Below are positions 1-7,077 of a stretch of 18,066 bases of DNA, piece by piece. This DNA is from JBDTMT01 sp033764095. Its GTDB lineage: Bacteria; Desulfobacterota; Binatia; HRBIN30; CADEER01. A program made the position numbers and the translations under genes. The notes under the pieces are model-generated. The model did no database searches, was not told where the DNA came from, and saw only the letters and a list, made by a program, of their open reading frames with translations. The stretch covers positions 1-18,066 of the forward strand of contig JANRJF010000237.1 of NCBI GenBank assembly GCA_033764095.1. The letters run 5' to 3'. Each line of letters begins with the position of its first letter. Positions within the stretch are counted from its first letter, which is position 1.

Positions 1-1
1 C

Positions 2-406
2 GACGAGTTGGAGGCGATCGTCGAGCGCAGCCTGCGCGGCGCGGCGCTGTGGGGCGAGGTCAAGGACCGCCTGCACCAGAGCGCGCTCGGCCTCTCCGGC
101 GGCCAGCAGCAGCGCCTGTGCATCGCGCGCGCCATCGCCATCGAGCCGGAGGTGCTGCTGCTCGACGAGCCGTGCTCGGCGCTCGACCCGGTGGCGACGG
201 CGAAGATCGAGGACCTCATCCACGAGCTCAAGGCGCGCTACACGATCGTCATCGTCACCCACAACATGCAGCAGGCGGCGCGCGTTTCCGACTACACCGC
301 GTTTCTCTACATGGGCGAGCTGATCGAGGCCGGCGTGACCGAGCAGATCTTCACCGCGCCGGCCAAGCGCGAGACCGAGGACTACATCACCGGGCGGTTC
401 GGCTGA
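2..406 (+). CDS. pstB: PstB, phosphate ABC transporter ATPase (3' part only)
   Basis: This is the C-terminal half of the ATP-binding subunit of the high-affinity phosphate importer PstSCAB, which acts on the cytoplasmic face of the inner membrane. The frame is open from base 2, so the true start and the Walker A motif lie upstream. Visible motifs in order are the ABC signature LSGGQQQR, Walker B VLLLDEP with the D-loop SALDP, and the H-loop histidine in IVIVTHN. The run AARVSDYTAFLYMGELIE and the C-terminal ETEDYITGRFG are characteristic of PstB rather than other ABC ATPases. About 134 codons remain of a protein usually 250-280 residues long. phoU follows after 20 bases, the standard pst operon order. 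The identification is firm; only the 5' end is missing. Confidence 0.95.
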   Translation, partial: DELEAIVERSLRGAALWGEVKDRLHQSALGLSGGQQQRLCIARAIAIEPEVLLLDEPCSALDPVATAKIEDLIHELKARYTIVIVTHNMQQAARVSDYTAFLYMGELIEAGVTEQIFTAPAKRETEDYITGRFG

Positions 407-426
407 GGCGGAGGAGGGCGATCCCC

Positions 427-1116
427 ATGGCGACGCGCGCACACATCGACCGACACTACGACGAGGAGCTGCAGGAGCTGCGCCACCTGCTGCTCGAGAT
501 GGGCGGCTTCGTCGAGAAGCAGATCGCCGACGCGATGCGCGCGCTGGTCGAGCGCGACGACGAGTTCGCCCGCCTGATCATCGAGCGCGACAAGACCGTC
601 AACCGCATGGACGTGCAGATCGACGACGTCTGCCTGCGCCTGCTGGCGCTGCACCAGCCGGCGGCGCGCGACCTGCGCCTGATCACCACCGCGCTCAAGA
701 TCACCACCGACCTCGAGCGCGCCGGCGACATGGCGGAGAACATCTGCGAGCGCACCATCGAGCTGTGCCGCGAGCCGCAGCTCAAGCCGCTGATCGACCT
801 GCCGCGCATGGCGGCGATCGCGCAGGGCATGCTGCGCCAGGCGCTCGACGCCTTCGTGCGCGAGGACGCCGACCTCGCCCTGCAGGTCTGCCACCAGGAC
901 GACGCGGTCGACCAGCTCACCGACCAGCTGCTGCGCGAGCTGCTGACCTTCATGATGGAGGACCCGCACACCATCTCGCGCGCGCTGCGGCTGATCTTCA
1001 TCTCCAAGTACCTGGAGCGCCTGGCCGACCACGCCACCAACATCGCCGAGATGGTGGTGTTCATGGTGAAGGGCAAGAGCATCCGCCACCTCGACCGGCC
1101 CCCCTCGACCCTGTGA
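427..1116 (+). CDS. phoU: PhoU, phosphate signalling regulator
   Basis: PhoU (229 aa, normal length) is a cytoplasmic all-helical protein that links PstSCAB transport state to the PhoR kinase and represses the Pho regulon when phosphate is plentiful. The sequence shows the two-repeat PhoU structure: DLERAGDMAENI (about residues 95-106) in the first repeat and YLERLADHATNIAE (about 195-208) in the second. These are the family's conserved acidic metal-binding motifs. The ATG at 427 follows a purine-rich GGAGGAGGG ribosome-binding site. Its TGA stop overlaps the GTG start of phoB in GTGA, so the two are probably translationally coupled. Reading frames on the opposite strand here are composition shadows. 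Confidence 0.96.
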   Translation: MATRAHIDRHYDEELQELRHLLLEMGGFVEKQIADAMRALVERDDEFARLIIERDKTVNRMDVQIDDVCLRLLALHQPAARDLRLITTALKITTDLERAGDMAENICERTIELCREPQLKPLIDLPRMAAIAQGMLRQALDAFVREDADLALQVCHQDDAVDQLTDQLLRELLTFMMEDPHTISRALRLIFISKYLERLADHATNIAEMVVFMVKGKSIRHLDRPPSTL

Positions 1117-1853
1117 GCGAGACGGCGAAAAAGAAGATCCTGGTCGTCGAGGACGAGCCCGATATCCGCGAGCTGGTCCGCTACAACCTGGAGCAGGCCG
1201 GCTTCCGCGTCGCCGAGGCCGATGACGGCGAGGGGGCGCTGCGCATGGTGCGCGCCGAGCAGCCGGCGCTGGTGATCCTCGATCTCATGCTGCCGCAGGG
1301 CGACGGCCTGGAGGTGTGCCGCATCCTGCGCGGCCAGCCGCAGACCGCGACGCTGCCGATCGTCATGTTGACCGCCAAGGCGGGCGAGGTGGATCGCGTC
1401 CTCGGCCTGGAGTTCGGCGCCGACGACTACGTCACCAAGCCGTTCAGCCCGCGCGAGTTGGTGGCGCGCGTGCGCGCCGTGCTGCGCCGCGCCGAAGCGG
1501 CCGACGCGCCGGCCGGCGGCTCGAACGTCTTCGAGCGCGGCCGCCTGCGCATCGACTTCGACCGCCACGAGGCGTGGCTCGACGGCAAGCCCCTGGAGCT
1601 CAGCCTGCGCGAGTTCCAGCTGCTGAAGTTCTTCGTCCGCAACCCCAACCGGGTCTACGACCGGCTCACCATCCTCGACCTGGTGTGGGGGAACGACACC
1701 TACGTCGAGCCGCGCACCGTCGACGTGCACGTGCGCCGGCTGCGCATCCTGGTCGAGCGCGACGCCGCCAACCCGGAGCTGATCCAGACGGTGCGCGGCG
1801 TCGGCTACCGCTTCAACGACGCGGCCCTCGACGAGCCGGTAGGGGCGGCCTGA
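1113..1853 (+). CDS. phoB: PhoB, phosphate regulon response regulator
   Basis: An OmpR/PhoB-class response regulator of 246 aa. The receiver domain (about 1-123) has the acidic pocket E13/D14, phospho-acceptor D57 in LVILDLMLPQGDG, the T87 switch residue in VMLTAKA, and K109 in YVTKPF. The DNA-binding winged helix (about 140-236) has the recognition-helix motif RTVDVHVRRLR and ends with QTVRGVGYRF, both close to E. coli PhoB as I recall it. The GTG start at 1113 is chosen because it gives MSETAKKKILVVEDEP and overlaps the phoU stop by four bases; an upstream start would run far into phoU. It should bind tandem 11-bp Pho boxes, and candidates are seen upstream of several genes in this window (6943-6996, 7037-7077, 11596-11647, 14627-14677). 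Confidence 0.95.
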   Translation: MSETAKKKILVVEDEPDIRELVRYNLEQAGFRVAEADDGEGALRMVRAEQPALVILDLMLPQGDGLEVCRILRGQPQTATLPIVMLTAKAGEVDRVLGLEFGADDYVTKPFSPRELVARVRAVLRRAEAADAPAGGSNVFERGRLRIDFDRHEAWLDGKPLELSLREFQLLKFFVRNPNRVYDRLTILDLVWGNDTYVEPRTVDVHVRRLRILVERDAANPELIQTVRGVGYRFNDAALDEPVGAA

Positions 1854-1884
1854 GCGGCGCGCCGCGGCGCCGACGCACCGGCAC

Positions 1885-3228
1885 ATGACGGCGCTGGCGT
1901 GGGGTCTGGCCGCGGCATGGCTGCTGACGCTCGCCGTCTGCGCCGCCTGGTATCGCCGCTGGCGGCGGGACACGCGCGCGCTGCGCGGCTTCACCGCCGC
2001 GGTGGTCGACGAACAGCCGCTGCCCGACCTCCCCGACGGACCGCTCGGCGAGGTGCAGGCGGCGGTGCGCCGCGCGCTGGCGCATCAGCAGCAGAAGCTG
2101 GAGGCGGCGCTGGCCGAGCAACGGCGCCTGGAGAAGGTGCTCGGCGGCATGGTGGAGGGCGTGCTGGTGATCGACGACGCCGGCACCGTGCTGCTCAGCA
2201 ACCGGCGCGCCGAGGAGCTGCTCGATCTGCCGGCCGGGCAGCACAGCGGCCGCCCGCTGATCGAGCTCAACCGCCATCCCGACCTGCAGCGCCTGGTGCG
2301 CTGGGCGGTCAGCGAGCGGCGGCCGGGCGGACCGGCGGCGCTGGAGATCGACCTCGACGGCGTCGGCTCGCACGTGCTGGAGGTGACCGCGACGCCCTTC
2401 GCCGCCGGACCCGGGACGCGCCCGACCTTCATCCTGGTGTTCCACGACGTCAGCCCGATGAAGCGGCTGGAGCGCATGCGGCGCGACTTCGTCGCCAACG
2501 TCTCGCACGAGCTGCGCACGCCGCTCGCCGCCATCGCCGGCTACACCGAGACGCTGCTCGACGGCGCGCTCGACGACCCGGAGCGGGCGCGCCACTTCCT
2601 CGGCATCATCGACCGCCACACCGAGCGCCTCGGCCGGTTGGTCAACGACCTGCTGACGCTCTCGGATCTCGAGCTCGGCCGCGCTGCGCTGCGCAAGGGC
2701 GCGGTGTCGGCGTCGGAGATCGTCGACTCAACCTTCGAGGTGGTGCAGGGCAAGGCGACGCAGGGCGGCGTGACGCTGCGCATGGACATCGCCCCCGACA
2801 CGCCGCTGCTCGACGCCGACCAGGACCGCCTGGAACAGGCGCTGGTCAACCTGGTCGACAACGCGATCAAGTACACCCCGCGCGGCGGTCGGGTGACCGT
2901 GCGGGCGCGCCCGCTGGAAGCCGACGCGCTGCCCGAGCCGCTGCGCCGCCCCGAGGCGCCGCGCTGCGTCGAGCTGCGCGTCGAGGACACCGGCGTCGGC
3001 GTGCCGCCGGAAGACCTCCCGCGCCTCACCGAGCGCTTCTACCGCGTCGACAAGGCGCGCTCGCGCGAGCTTGGCGGCACCGGTCTCGGCCTGGCCATCG
3101 TCAAGCACATCGCCCAGGCGCACGGCGGCGGGCTCGACATCACCAGCACGCTCGGCCGCGGTACGACGGTGCGGCTGCTGATCCCGATCTACGAGACGCG
3201 CCGCGAAGACCTGGCGCGCAGCGCGTAG
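1885..3228 (+). CDS. phoR: PhoR, phosphate regulon sensor histidine kinase
   Basis: A 447-aa membrane-anchored sensor kinase expected to phosphorylate PhoB. Residues about 3-23 form one N-terminal membrane segment followed by WYRRWRR. A short helical linker (about 55-85) leads to a PAS domain (about 88-190, starting GMVEGVLVIDDAG). The HisKA domain has phospho-acceptor H208 in NVSHELRTPLAA. The ATPase domain has the N-box NLVDNAIKYTP (N326), G1 box VEDTGVGVP, F-box ERFYRVDK and G2 box GGTGLGLAIVKHI. There is no periplasmic sensor domain, as expected for PhoR reading phosphate through PstSCAB-PhoU. It lies 31 bases after phoB. No clear ribosome-binding site precedes the ATG, so the start is the least certain part. 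The stop is TAG, which matters when judging the amber codon in exbB. Confidence 0.93.
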   Translation: MTALAWGLAAAWLLTLAVCAAWYRRWRRDTRALRGFTAAVVDEQPLPDLPDGPLGEVQAAVRRALAHQQQKLEAALAEQRRLEKVLGGMVEGVLVIDDAGTVLLSNRRAEELLDLPAGQHSGRPLIELNRHPDLQRLVRWAVSERRPGGPAALEIDLDGVGSHVLEVTATPFAAGPGTRPTFILVFHDVSPMKRLERMRRDFVANVSHELRTPLAAIAGYTETLLDGALDDPERARHFLGIIDRHTERLGRLVNDLLTLSDLELGRAALRKGAVSASEIVDSTFEVVQGKATQGGVTLRMDIAPDTPLLDADQDRLEQALVNLVDNAIKYTPRGGRVTVRARPLEADALPEPLRRPEAPRCVELRVEDTGVGVPPEDLPRLTERFYRVDKARSRELGGTGLGLAIVKHIAQAHGGGLDITSTLGRGTTVRLLIPIYETRREDLARSA

Positions 3229-3237
3229 GGCCCCTTC

Positions 3238-3293
3238 ACCACGACGACACCACGGCACAACGTGTGGTCGTTGTGCCGTGGTGTCGTGGTGGT
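3238..3293. terminator. Long palindrome between convergent genes (bidirectional terminator or REP-like element)
   Basis: Arms 3238-3262 and 3269-3293 are inverted copies over 25 bp with one G-G mismatch (3243/3288), around a 6-base loop TGTGGT. The innermost 19 bp pair perfectly. It lies 9 bases past the phoR stop and 11 bases before the stop of the convergent gene, where a bidirectional terminator belongs. There is no T-run on either side. The CACCACGACACC-type composition also differs from normal short terminators, so a dispersed palindromic repeat that serves as terminator is equally likely. Confidence 0.7.
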
Positions 3294-3304
3294 AAAGCGA
3301 CGCT

Positions 3305-3766
3305 TCAGTGCAGCACGACGCTGCAGGTGCAGTCGCTCAGCGCGCCGCCGCTGCCGGCGCAGGAGTCGACGGTGCAGTGGAAGTCCGCCGCGACCGGGGC
3401 GCGAGCGCCGGCGCAACGCGCCAGCTGGATCTCGGCGAGCGGGCCGGCGGGCAGACCGCCGCCCCTGCCGGCGACCAGGCGCAGCCCATCGGCGGCGGCG
3501 GCCGGCACCAGCATGGCGCCGCTGGCGAGCGTCTTCACCTGTGCGCGCAGCGGTTCGAGCGGGCGGGCGAGGCTGGCGTCGTACGACAGCGTCGCCACCA
3601 CCGACACCGGCAGCTGGGCGCCCGAATCGCTGAGCGCCAGCGTCACCGTCTGCCGTTCCGCGCCGGTCCTGCAGGGTTCGGCCTGGTCGGCGGCAGGCGC
3701 CAGGCCGGCGGAGGCGACCAGCCCGACCAGCAGCGCGCAGCAACCCACGATCGACGACCGCATCAT
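3305..3766 (-). CDS. Exported 153-aa protein with cohesin-like C-terminal domain
   Basis: A 153-aa protein with a clear Sec signal peptide (MMRSSIVGCCALLVGLVASAG, cleaved near APAA, about residue 26). Nearly all the mature part is one domain (about 37-153), homologous by eye to the C-terminal domains of the four neighbouring proteins. It has VTLALSDSG at the start, an LSYD strand, then GPLAEIQLARCAGARAPVAAD followed by FHCTVDSC and DCTCSV. The pattern (short beta-type stretches, hydrophobic F-x-x-C-x-GA, then DFxCTVxxC) resembles cohesin-fold modules. Its ATG lies inside ATGA, overlapping the stop of the 415-aa gene upstream, so it is translationally coupled to it. Unlike its neighbours it has no EF-hand or Thr/Pro linker, so it is the bare domain. 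Exact function is unknown. Confidence 0.8.
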   Translation of the reverse strand: MMRSSIVGCCALLVGLVASAGLAPAADQAEPCRTGAERQTVTLALSDSGAQLPVSVVATLSYDASLARPLEPLRAQVKTLASGAMLVPAAAADGLRLVAGRGGGLPAGPLAEIQLARCAGARAPVAADFHCTVDSCAGSGGALSDCTCSVVLH

Positions 3767-5010
3767 GGCGCGGTCACCACGCAGGTGCAGTCCTCGATCG
3801 CGCCGCCGGCGCCGGCGCAGGCCTCGACGGTGCAGGCGAAGTCGAGCGCGGTGACCGCGGGGGCGCCGTTGCAGGTGTCGAACTTCACCGTCGCCAGCAG
3901 GCCGTTGGCGAGCCCGGCGTTGCGCCCGACGACGATGCGCAGCGCGTAGTCGAGGTCGTTCACCGAGGCGACGTTGGGCAGCGGCGCCGGATAGGTGACG
4001 CGCTGGCGCACCGAGGTCGCCGTGCCGCTGCCGGGAATGCTGACCCGGTTGCTCTTGTAGCCGAGCAGGAAGGTACCGGTTGTGGGCTGGGCGCCCAGCG
4101 GTCCCTCGAACTGGATCGGGAACGACACCATGGTCGCGCTCGGGGTGCAGGCGCCGACGATGCAGTCCATCGCGCACTGCTGGCAGGTCTCGCCCGGCTC
4201 GAGCACGCCGTTGCCGCACACCGCGCTGCCCATGGTGGGCGTGGCGGTGGCGGTGAAGGTGGCGGTGACGCCGATGGTGTGGGTGGGCGTCGGCGTCGCG
4301 GTCGCGGTCGGCGGCACGGTGTCGGTCGGCAGGCTGATGGTCGGGGTCTCGGTCGCGGTGGCCGAGGGCGGTGCCGGCGTGTCGGTCGGCGTCGCCGTGG
4401 CGGTGGTGCCGGTGGTGTTGGTCGCGACGGCGGTGGCGGTGGTGGTGGGCGCCGCGGTGTTGGTCGACACGGCCGTCGCCGTGGCAGTGGATGCGGCGGT
4501 GGTGGTCGCGGTGGCCTCCGGCGTCGAGGTCGCGGTCGAGACGGCGGTTGCGGTCTCGGTGGCGACCGGCGTGGAGGTATCGGTCGGCAGCGGCGTCGAT
4601 GTCTCAGTCGGCGGCGGCGTCTCGGTATCGACCGCGGTGCTGGTCGGCAGCGGGGTCGCGGTATCGGTCGGGCTCGGCGGCGGCGGCTCGGTGGCGGTCT
4701 CGGTCGCCTCGGCGGTGGGGGTCGCCGGGCAGCCGGAGAGCGCCGCGTTGACCGCGGCGATCAGCTCGTTGATCGCCACCTCGCCGTCGCCGTTGGCGTC
4801 GAACGACGGGCAGGCCGAGACGTTGGCGCTGCCGAGCGCGATATTCACGCCGACGATCAGCTCGTTGATGGTGACCTCGCCGTCGCCGTTGCAGTCGCCG
4901 ACGCATTGCGCCTCGGCGGCGCCGGCGCTGGCGAACAGGGCGAGGGCGGCGGTCAGTTGGACGACGACTCCGATCGGGCGGCGGCGACGGGCCGGTCTGC
5001 CAGGGTGCAT
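3763..5010 (-). CDS. Exported protein: dockerin-like EF-hands, Thr/Pro linker, cohesin-like domain
   Basis: A 415-aa modular secreted protein. An Arg-rich n-region and hydrophobic core form a signal peptide ending AAEA (cleavage about 34/35). Residues 36-94 hold two 12-residue EF-hand loops, D39-x-N-x-D-G-E...E50 and D71-x-N-x-D-G-E...E82, each followed by a helix (LIVGVNIAL, LIAAVNAAL). This is the layout of a type-I dockerin or calcium-binding tandem. Residues 95-262 are a low-complexity Thr/Ala/Pro/Ser linker. CGNGVLEPGETCQQC (265-279) is a Myxococcus-type cysteine motif. Residues about 293-415 are the cohesin-like domain. The ATG at 5010 has AAGGAG five bases upstream. An in-frame ATG at 5046 overlaps the preceding gene's stop (ATGA) and would add 12 residues, but has no ribosome-binding site. 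Role in surface assembly is inferred. Confidence 0.85.
   Translation of the reverse strand: MHPGRPARRRRPIGVVVQLTAALALFASAGAAEAQCVGDCNGDGEVTINELIVGVNIALGSANVSACPSFDANGDGEVAINELIAAVNAALSGCPATPTAEATETATEPPPPSPTDTATPLPTSTAVDTETPPPTETSTPLPTDTSTPVATETATAVSTATSTPEATATTTAASTATATAVSTNTAAPTTTATAVATNTTGTTATATPTDTPAPPSATATETPTISLPTDTVPPTATATPTPTHTIGVTATFTATATPTMGSAVCGNGVLEPGETCQQCAMDCIVGACTPSATMVSFPIQFEGPLGAQPTTGTFLLGYKSNRVSIPGSGTATSVRQRVTYPAPLPNVASVNDLDYALRIVVGRNAGLANGLLATVKFDTCNGAPAVTALDFACTVEACAGAGGAIEDCTCVVTAP
4225..4728 (-). repeat. Low-complexity Thr/Pro/Ala linker-coding tract
   Basis: About 500 bases encode residues 95-262 of the 415-aa protein, almost entirely from Thr, Ala, Pro, Ser, Val and Glu, as degenerate tandem TAT/TET/TDT units. 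On the + strand it reads as repeated GGTGGCGGT/GGTCGCGGT units. This is a flexible extracellular spacer and probably changes length by slippage. The + strand reading frames here (Val/Gly-rich) are shadows of the repeat. Confidence 0.8.
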
Positions 5011-5042
5011 GCGAGCTCCTTGTGATGTCGGGCGCGGGCGGA

Positions 5043-5885
5043 TCATGGGGCGGCGGTGCAGGTGCAGCCGGTGAGATCGGTGCCGCCGGCGCGGCAGACG
5101 GTGACCGTGCAGGCGAAGTCGTCCATCTCCGGCGCCGGCTGGCCGGCGCAGCGGTCGAAGCGCACGCGGGCGAACGGACCGCTCGACTGGTTGGCGGTCG
5201 GCGGCGAGGCGACGTCGAGGCGATAGCCGCCGGTGTTGGTGGCGCGCAGCAGCAGCGCCGGGGTGCTGAGCGAGGTGACGCGGCCGGTCGGCGGCGACGG
5301 CAGGGTCACGGTGTTGGTGCGATAGGCGAGGCTGAAGCTGAGCTGCGTCGCGGCGCTCGGCACGCCGACCGACACGGCGATCTCGGACTGGCCGCCGCCG
5401 GCGCCGCAGGGCTGCGGCGCGCAATCGTCCGGGCAACTGGTGCAGCTTTCTCCCGGGCTCAACAGGCCGTCGCCGCAGGTGGTCTGGCGCGGCGTCGGCG
5501 AGGGGGTCGCGGTCGGCGTCGGCGGCAGCGGCGTCGAGGTCGGCGGCGCGGCGCTGCAGCCGGAGAGGTCATAGGTGCAATCGCTGGCGCACCCCAGCAT
5601 CCCGACCAGGCCGAAGCTGGCGCAGCTGGCGCTCAACATGTCGCGCCCGTCGCAGTCTTCGACGCTGCGATAGGCGACGCCGTCGCCGCAGCGCGCCGGC
5701 TGGCAGGCGGTGGTGCAGGCGTCGTCGTCGTTGGTGTTGCCGTCGTCGCAGCGCTCGCCGGCGTCGAGTCGGTCGTTGCCGCAGGTGGCGAAGCTCTGGG
5801 TGTCGCTGCCGCCGCCGCAGCCGAACAGCAGCAGGGCGCAACAGAACAGGAGCGGCAGCGACAGGGAGCGGAGGGGATTGGGCAC
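5043..5885 (-). CDS. Cys-rich lipoprotein with cohesin-like C-terminal domain
   Basis: A 280-aa predicted lipoprotein. A short n-region and Leu-rich core run into LFGC with lipidated Cys23, followed by GGGSD, a usual tether. Residues about 35-105 are Cys-rich: CGNDRLDAGERCDDGN and CGDGVAYRSVEDCDG match the Myxococcus cysteine-rich repeat (TIGR02232/DUF4215-like). A short Pro/Thr linker (about 115-133) and CGDGLLSPGESCTSCPDDC (137-155) follow. The C-terminal ~115 residues end with DDFACTVTVC and GCTCTA, paralogous to the neighbouring cohesin-like domains. The start is GTG with GAGGT four bases upstream. If the domain is a cohesin analogue, this protein is the natural membrane anchor for dockerin-bearing neighbours. 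That is inference. The lipobox (Leu at -3, Gly at -1) is good. Confidence 0.82.
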   Translation of the reverse strand: MPNPLRSLSLPLLFCCALLLFGCGGGSDTQSFATCGNDRLDAGERCDDGNTNDDDACTTACQPARCGDGVAYRSVEDCDGRDMLSASCASFGLVGMLGCASDCTYDLSGCSAAPPTSTPLPPTPTATPSPTPRQTTCGDGLLSPGESCTSCPDDCAPQPCGAGGGQSEIAVSVGVPSAATQLSFSLAYRTNTVTLPSPPTGRVTSLSTPALLLRATNTGGYRLDVASPPTANQSSGPFARVRFDRCAGQPAPEMDDFACTVTVCRAGGTDLTGCTCTAAP

Positions 5886-5912
5886 GTCGACCTCGTGTCG
5901 GTGGGGAAGCGG

Positions 5913-5948
5913 CGCGGCGGAGCGAGTCGCGCGACCCGCTCCGCCGCG
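5913..5948 (-). other. Intercistronic hairpin between the 292-aa gene and the lipoprotein gene
   Basis: Perfect 12-bp arms (5913-5924 with 5937-5948) enclose a 12-base loop whose GTCGC/GCGAC can extend the pairing. It fills most of the 69-base gap between the two - strand genes. No T-run follows on the transcribed strand, so it is more likely a mRNA stability or partial-termination element than a full terminator. Confidence 0.5.
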
Positions 5949-5954
5949 GTCGAA

Positions 5955-6833
5955 TCAGGGCACGCTCACCCGGCAGGTGACCTGGTCGCCGACCTCGACG
6001 TTGTCGAGGTCGCTGGCATTGACCACCTGGCAGGTGAAGTCGCCGGCATCCGGCGGGGCGGCGCCCTCGCAGACATTGAACGTGACGCGGATCGCGTTGC
6101 CGGCGCCGACCCCGGAGAGGAACGGATCGAGCAGCACGGCGGTGAGCGCGTAGTTCTGATCGTTGGGCGTGATGCTGAAGAAGTCCGAGGTCACCGACTC
6201 GACCACCGGCGGGTCGGCGCTGGCGCCCGGGACGTCGACGGTGCCGTCGGGGTAGCGGACGAACAGGGTCAGGCTGAGCAGCAGCAGGTCGCCCGGGTCG
6301 GTGTCGAAGTCGACCGCGACGGTGATCTGCTGTCCGGACGGCTGGCAGGGGGCGATGCGACAGTTGGCCGGGCAGGCATCGCCGGGGCCCTCGGCGCGGC
6401 CGCCGTCGTCGCAGGTCTCGCCGAGCGACAGCTCGATGTCGCCGTTGCCGCACGAGCCGCCGATCGGCGTCGTCGGCGTCGCCGTCGCGGTGGGGCCGCT
6501 CGGCGTGGTGGGTGTCCGGGTGGCGGTCGGCGTCGGCGTGTCGCTGCCGGTCGGGCAGCTGCCGAGCGCGTTGTTCACCGCCGCGATGATCTCGTTGATC
6601 GCCACCTCGCCGTTGCCGTTGCCATCGAACGACGGGCAGGCCGACACCGGCGCGGAGCCGAGCGCGATGTTGACGCCGGTGATCAGCTCGTTGATCGCGA
6701 CCGTGTTGTCGCCGTTGCAGTCGCCGGCGCACTGCGCGCTGGCGCGCTCGGCGACGCCGAGCGTCAGGGCGGCGAGCGCCAGGGCAGCGAGCGCGCGACG
6801 CGCCGCACGCGGCTGCGAGAGAGTCCGCATCAT
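5955..6833 (-). CDS. Exported protein: dockerin-like EF-hands, Cys motif, cohesin-like domain
   Basis: A 292-aa secreted protein with the same module order as the 415-aa neighbour but a shorter linker. The signal peptide ends ASA (about 33/34). Two EF-hand loops follow: D38-x-N-x-D...E49, where N43 replaces the usual Gly, and D70-x-N-x-N-G-E...E81. A Thr/Pro linker covers about 95-125. CGNGDIELSLGETCDDGG (128-145) with CPANC is the Myxococcus-type cysteine motif. The C-terminal domain (about 158-292) is the most cohesin-like of the set: LSLTLFVRYPDGTVDVPGA, NYALTAVLLDP, AIRVTFNVCEGA, DFTCQVVNASD, CRVSV. The ATG at 6833 is followed by a second ATG; GGAGG lies nine bases upstream. It is the first gene of the leftward transcription unit and is preceded by 11-bp repeats at 6943-6996. 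Confidence 0.85.
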   Translation of the reverse strand: MMRTLSQPRAARRALAALALAALTLGVAERASAQCAGDCNGDNTVAINELITGVNIALGSAPVSACPSFDGNGNGEVAINEIIAAVNNALGSCPTGSDTPTPTATRTPTTPSGPTATATPTTPIGGSCGNGDIELSLGETCDDGGRAEGPGDACPANCRIAPCQPSGQQITVAVDFDTDPGDLLLLSLTLFVRYPDGTVDVPGASADPPVVESVTSDFFSITPNDQNYALTAVLLDPFLSGVGAGNAIRVTFNVCEGAAPPDAGDFTCQVVNASDLDNVEVGDQVTCRVSVP

Positions 6834-6942
6834 CCTAACCAACCTCCATGGTGTGTGTGAGCGAGCGCCGGCCGGGTGGTGTGTCCCCCCTCCACAGTGG
6901 CGGCGCCTCGAACCTGTCGTGGCCTGGTTCGCGATGCGGGCG

Positions 6943-6996
6943 ACTGTAGGCGGTGACTGTTCCGCGCCGATGACCGGCGCGTGAAGTTTCGGTGAC
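6943..6996 (-). promoter_or_regulatory. Candidate Pho-box promoter, leftward (11-bp direct repeats and -10)
   Basis: Read on the - strand from 6996, consecutive 11-mers begin GTCACC, TTCACG, GTCATC and GGAACA. They are then followed by TACAGT (6948-6943), a 4/6 match to a -10 box. The exact 11-bp period and TCAC/TCAT cores match how PhoB/PhoP sites are built (E. coli CTGTCAT and Streptomyces GTTCACC repeats). The predicted leader to the ATG at 6833 is about 100 bases. Protein binding is inferred, not shown. Confidence 0.5.
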
Positions 6997-7036
6997 AGCG
7001 GCGGCGCGTCGCCGCGCACAGCCGCTTCTCGGGAAC

Positions 7037-7077
7037 ATCACGCCTCCGTAAACCTCCGGTAACGTCGCCCCGATATG
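7037..7077 (+). promoter_or_regulatory. Candidate Pho-box promoter, rightward (11-bp direct repeats and -10)
   Basis: Consecutive 11-mers start ATCACG (7037), GTAAAC (7048) and GTAACG (7059), followed two bases on by GATATG (7072-7077) as -10. The repeat-to--10 spacing equals that at 11629-11647. It lies back-to-back with the leftward repeats, about 40 bp apart, as in a shared divergent control region. A start near 7083 would give the 512-aa gene a leader of roughly 370 bases. Confidence 0.45.

Noticed and set aside
456..1994. Long - strand reading frames opposite phoU, phoB and phoR
   Set aside because: They are Arg/Ser- or Ala/Val/Leu-rich composition shadows of well-identified + strand genes and show no domain motifs.
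3226..3228. Genome-wide reassignment of TAG as a sense codon to explain exbB
   Set aside because: phoR ends with TAG at its natural C-terminus and is followed at once by the long palindrome, so TAG functions as a stop here.
5011..5046. Start of the 415-aa protein at ATG 5046, overlapping the lipoprotein stop (ATGA)
   Set aside because: It is possible by coupling, but has no ribosome-binding site, while ATG 5010 has AAGGAG five bases upstream and a better signal peptide.
4082..5074. + strand Val/Gly-rich frame with repeated VAVxVG units, a possible repeat protein or CRISPR-like array
   Set aside because: It mirrors the Thr/Pro linker of the - strand 415-aa protein; the units are degenerate and contiguous with no spacers.
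5022..6860. 612-codon + strand frame across the lipoprotein and 292-aa genes
   Set aside because: It is an Ala/Gly/Arg-rich shadow of two - strand genes with clear signal peptides, ribosome-binding sites and homologous domains.
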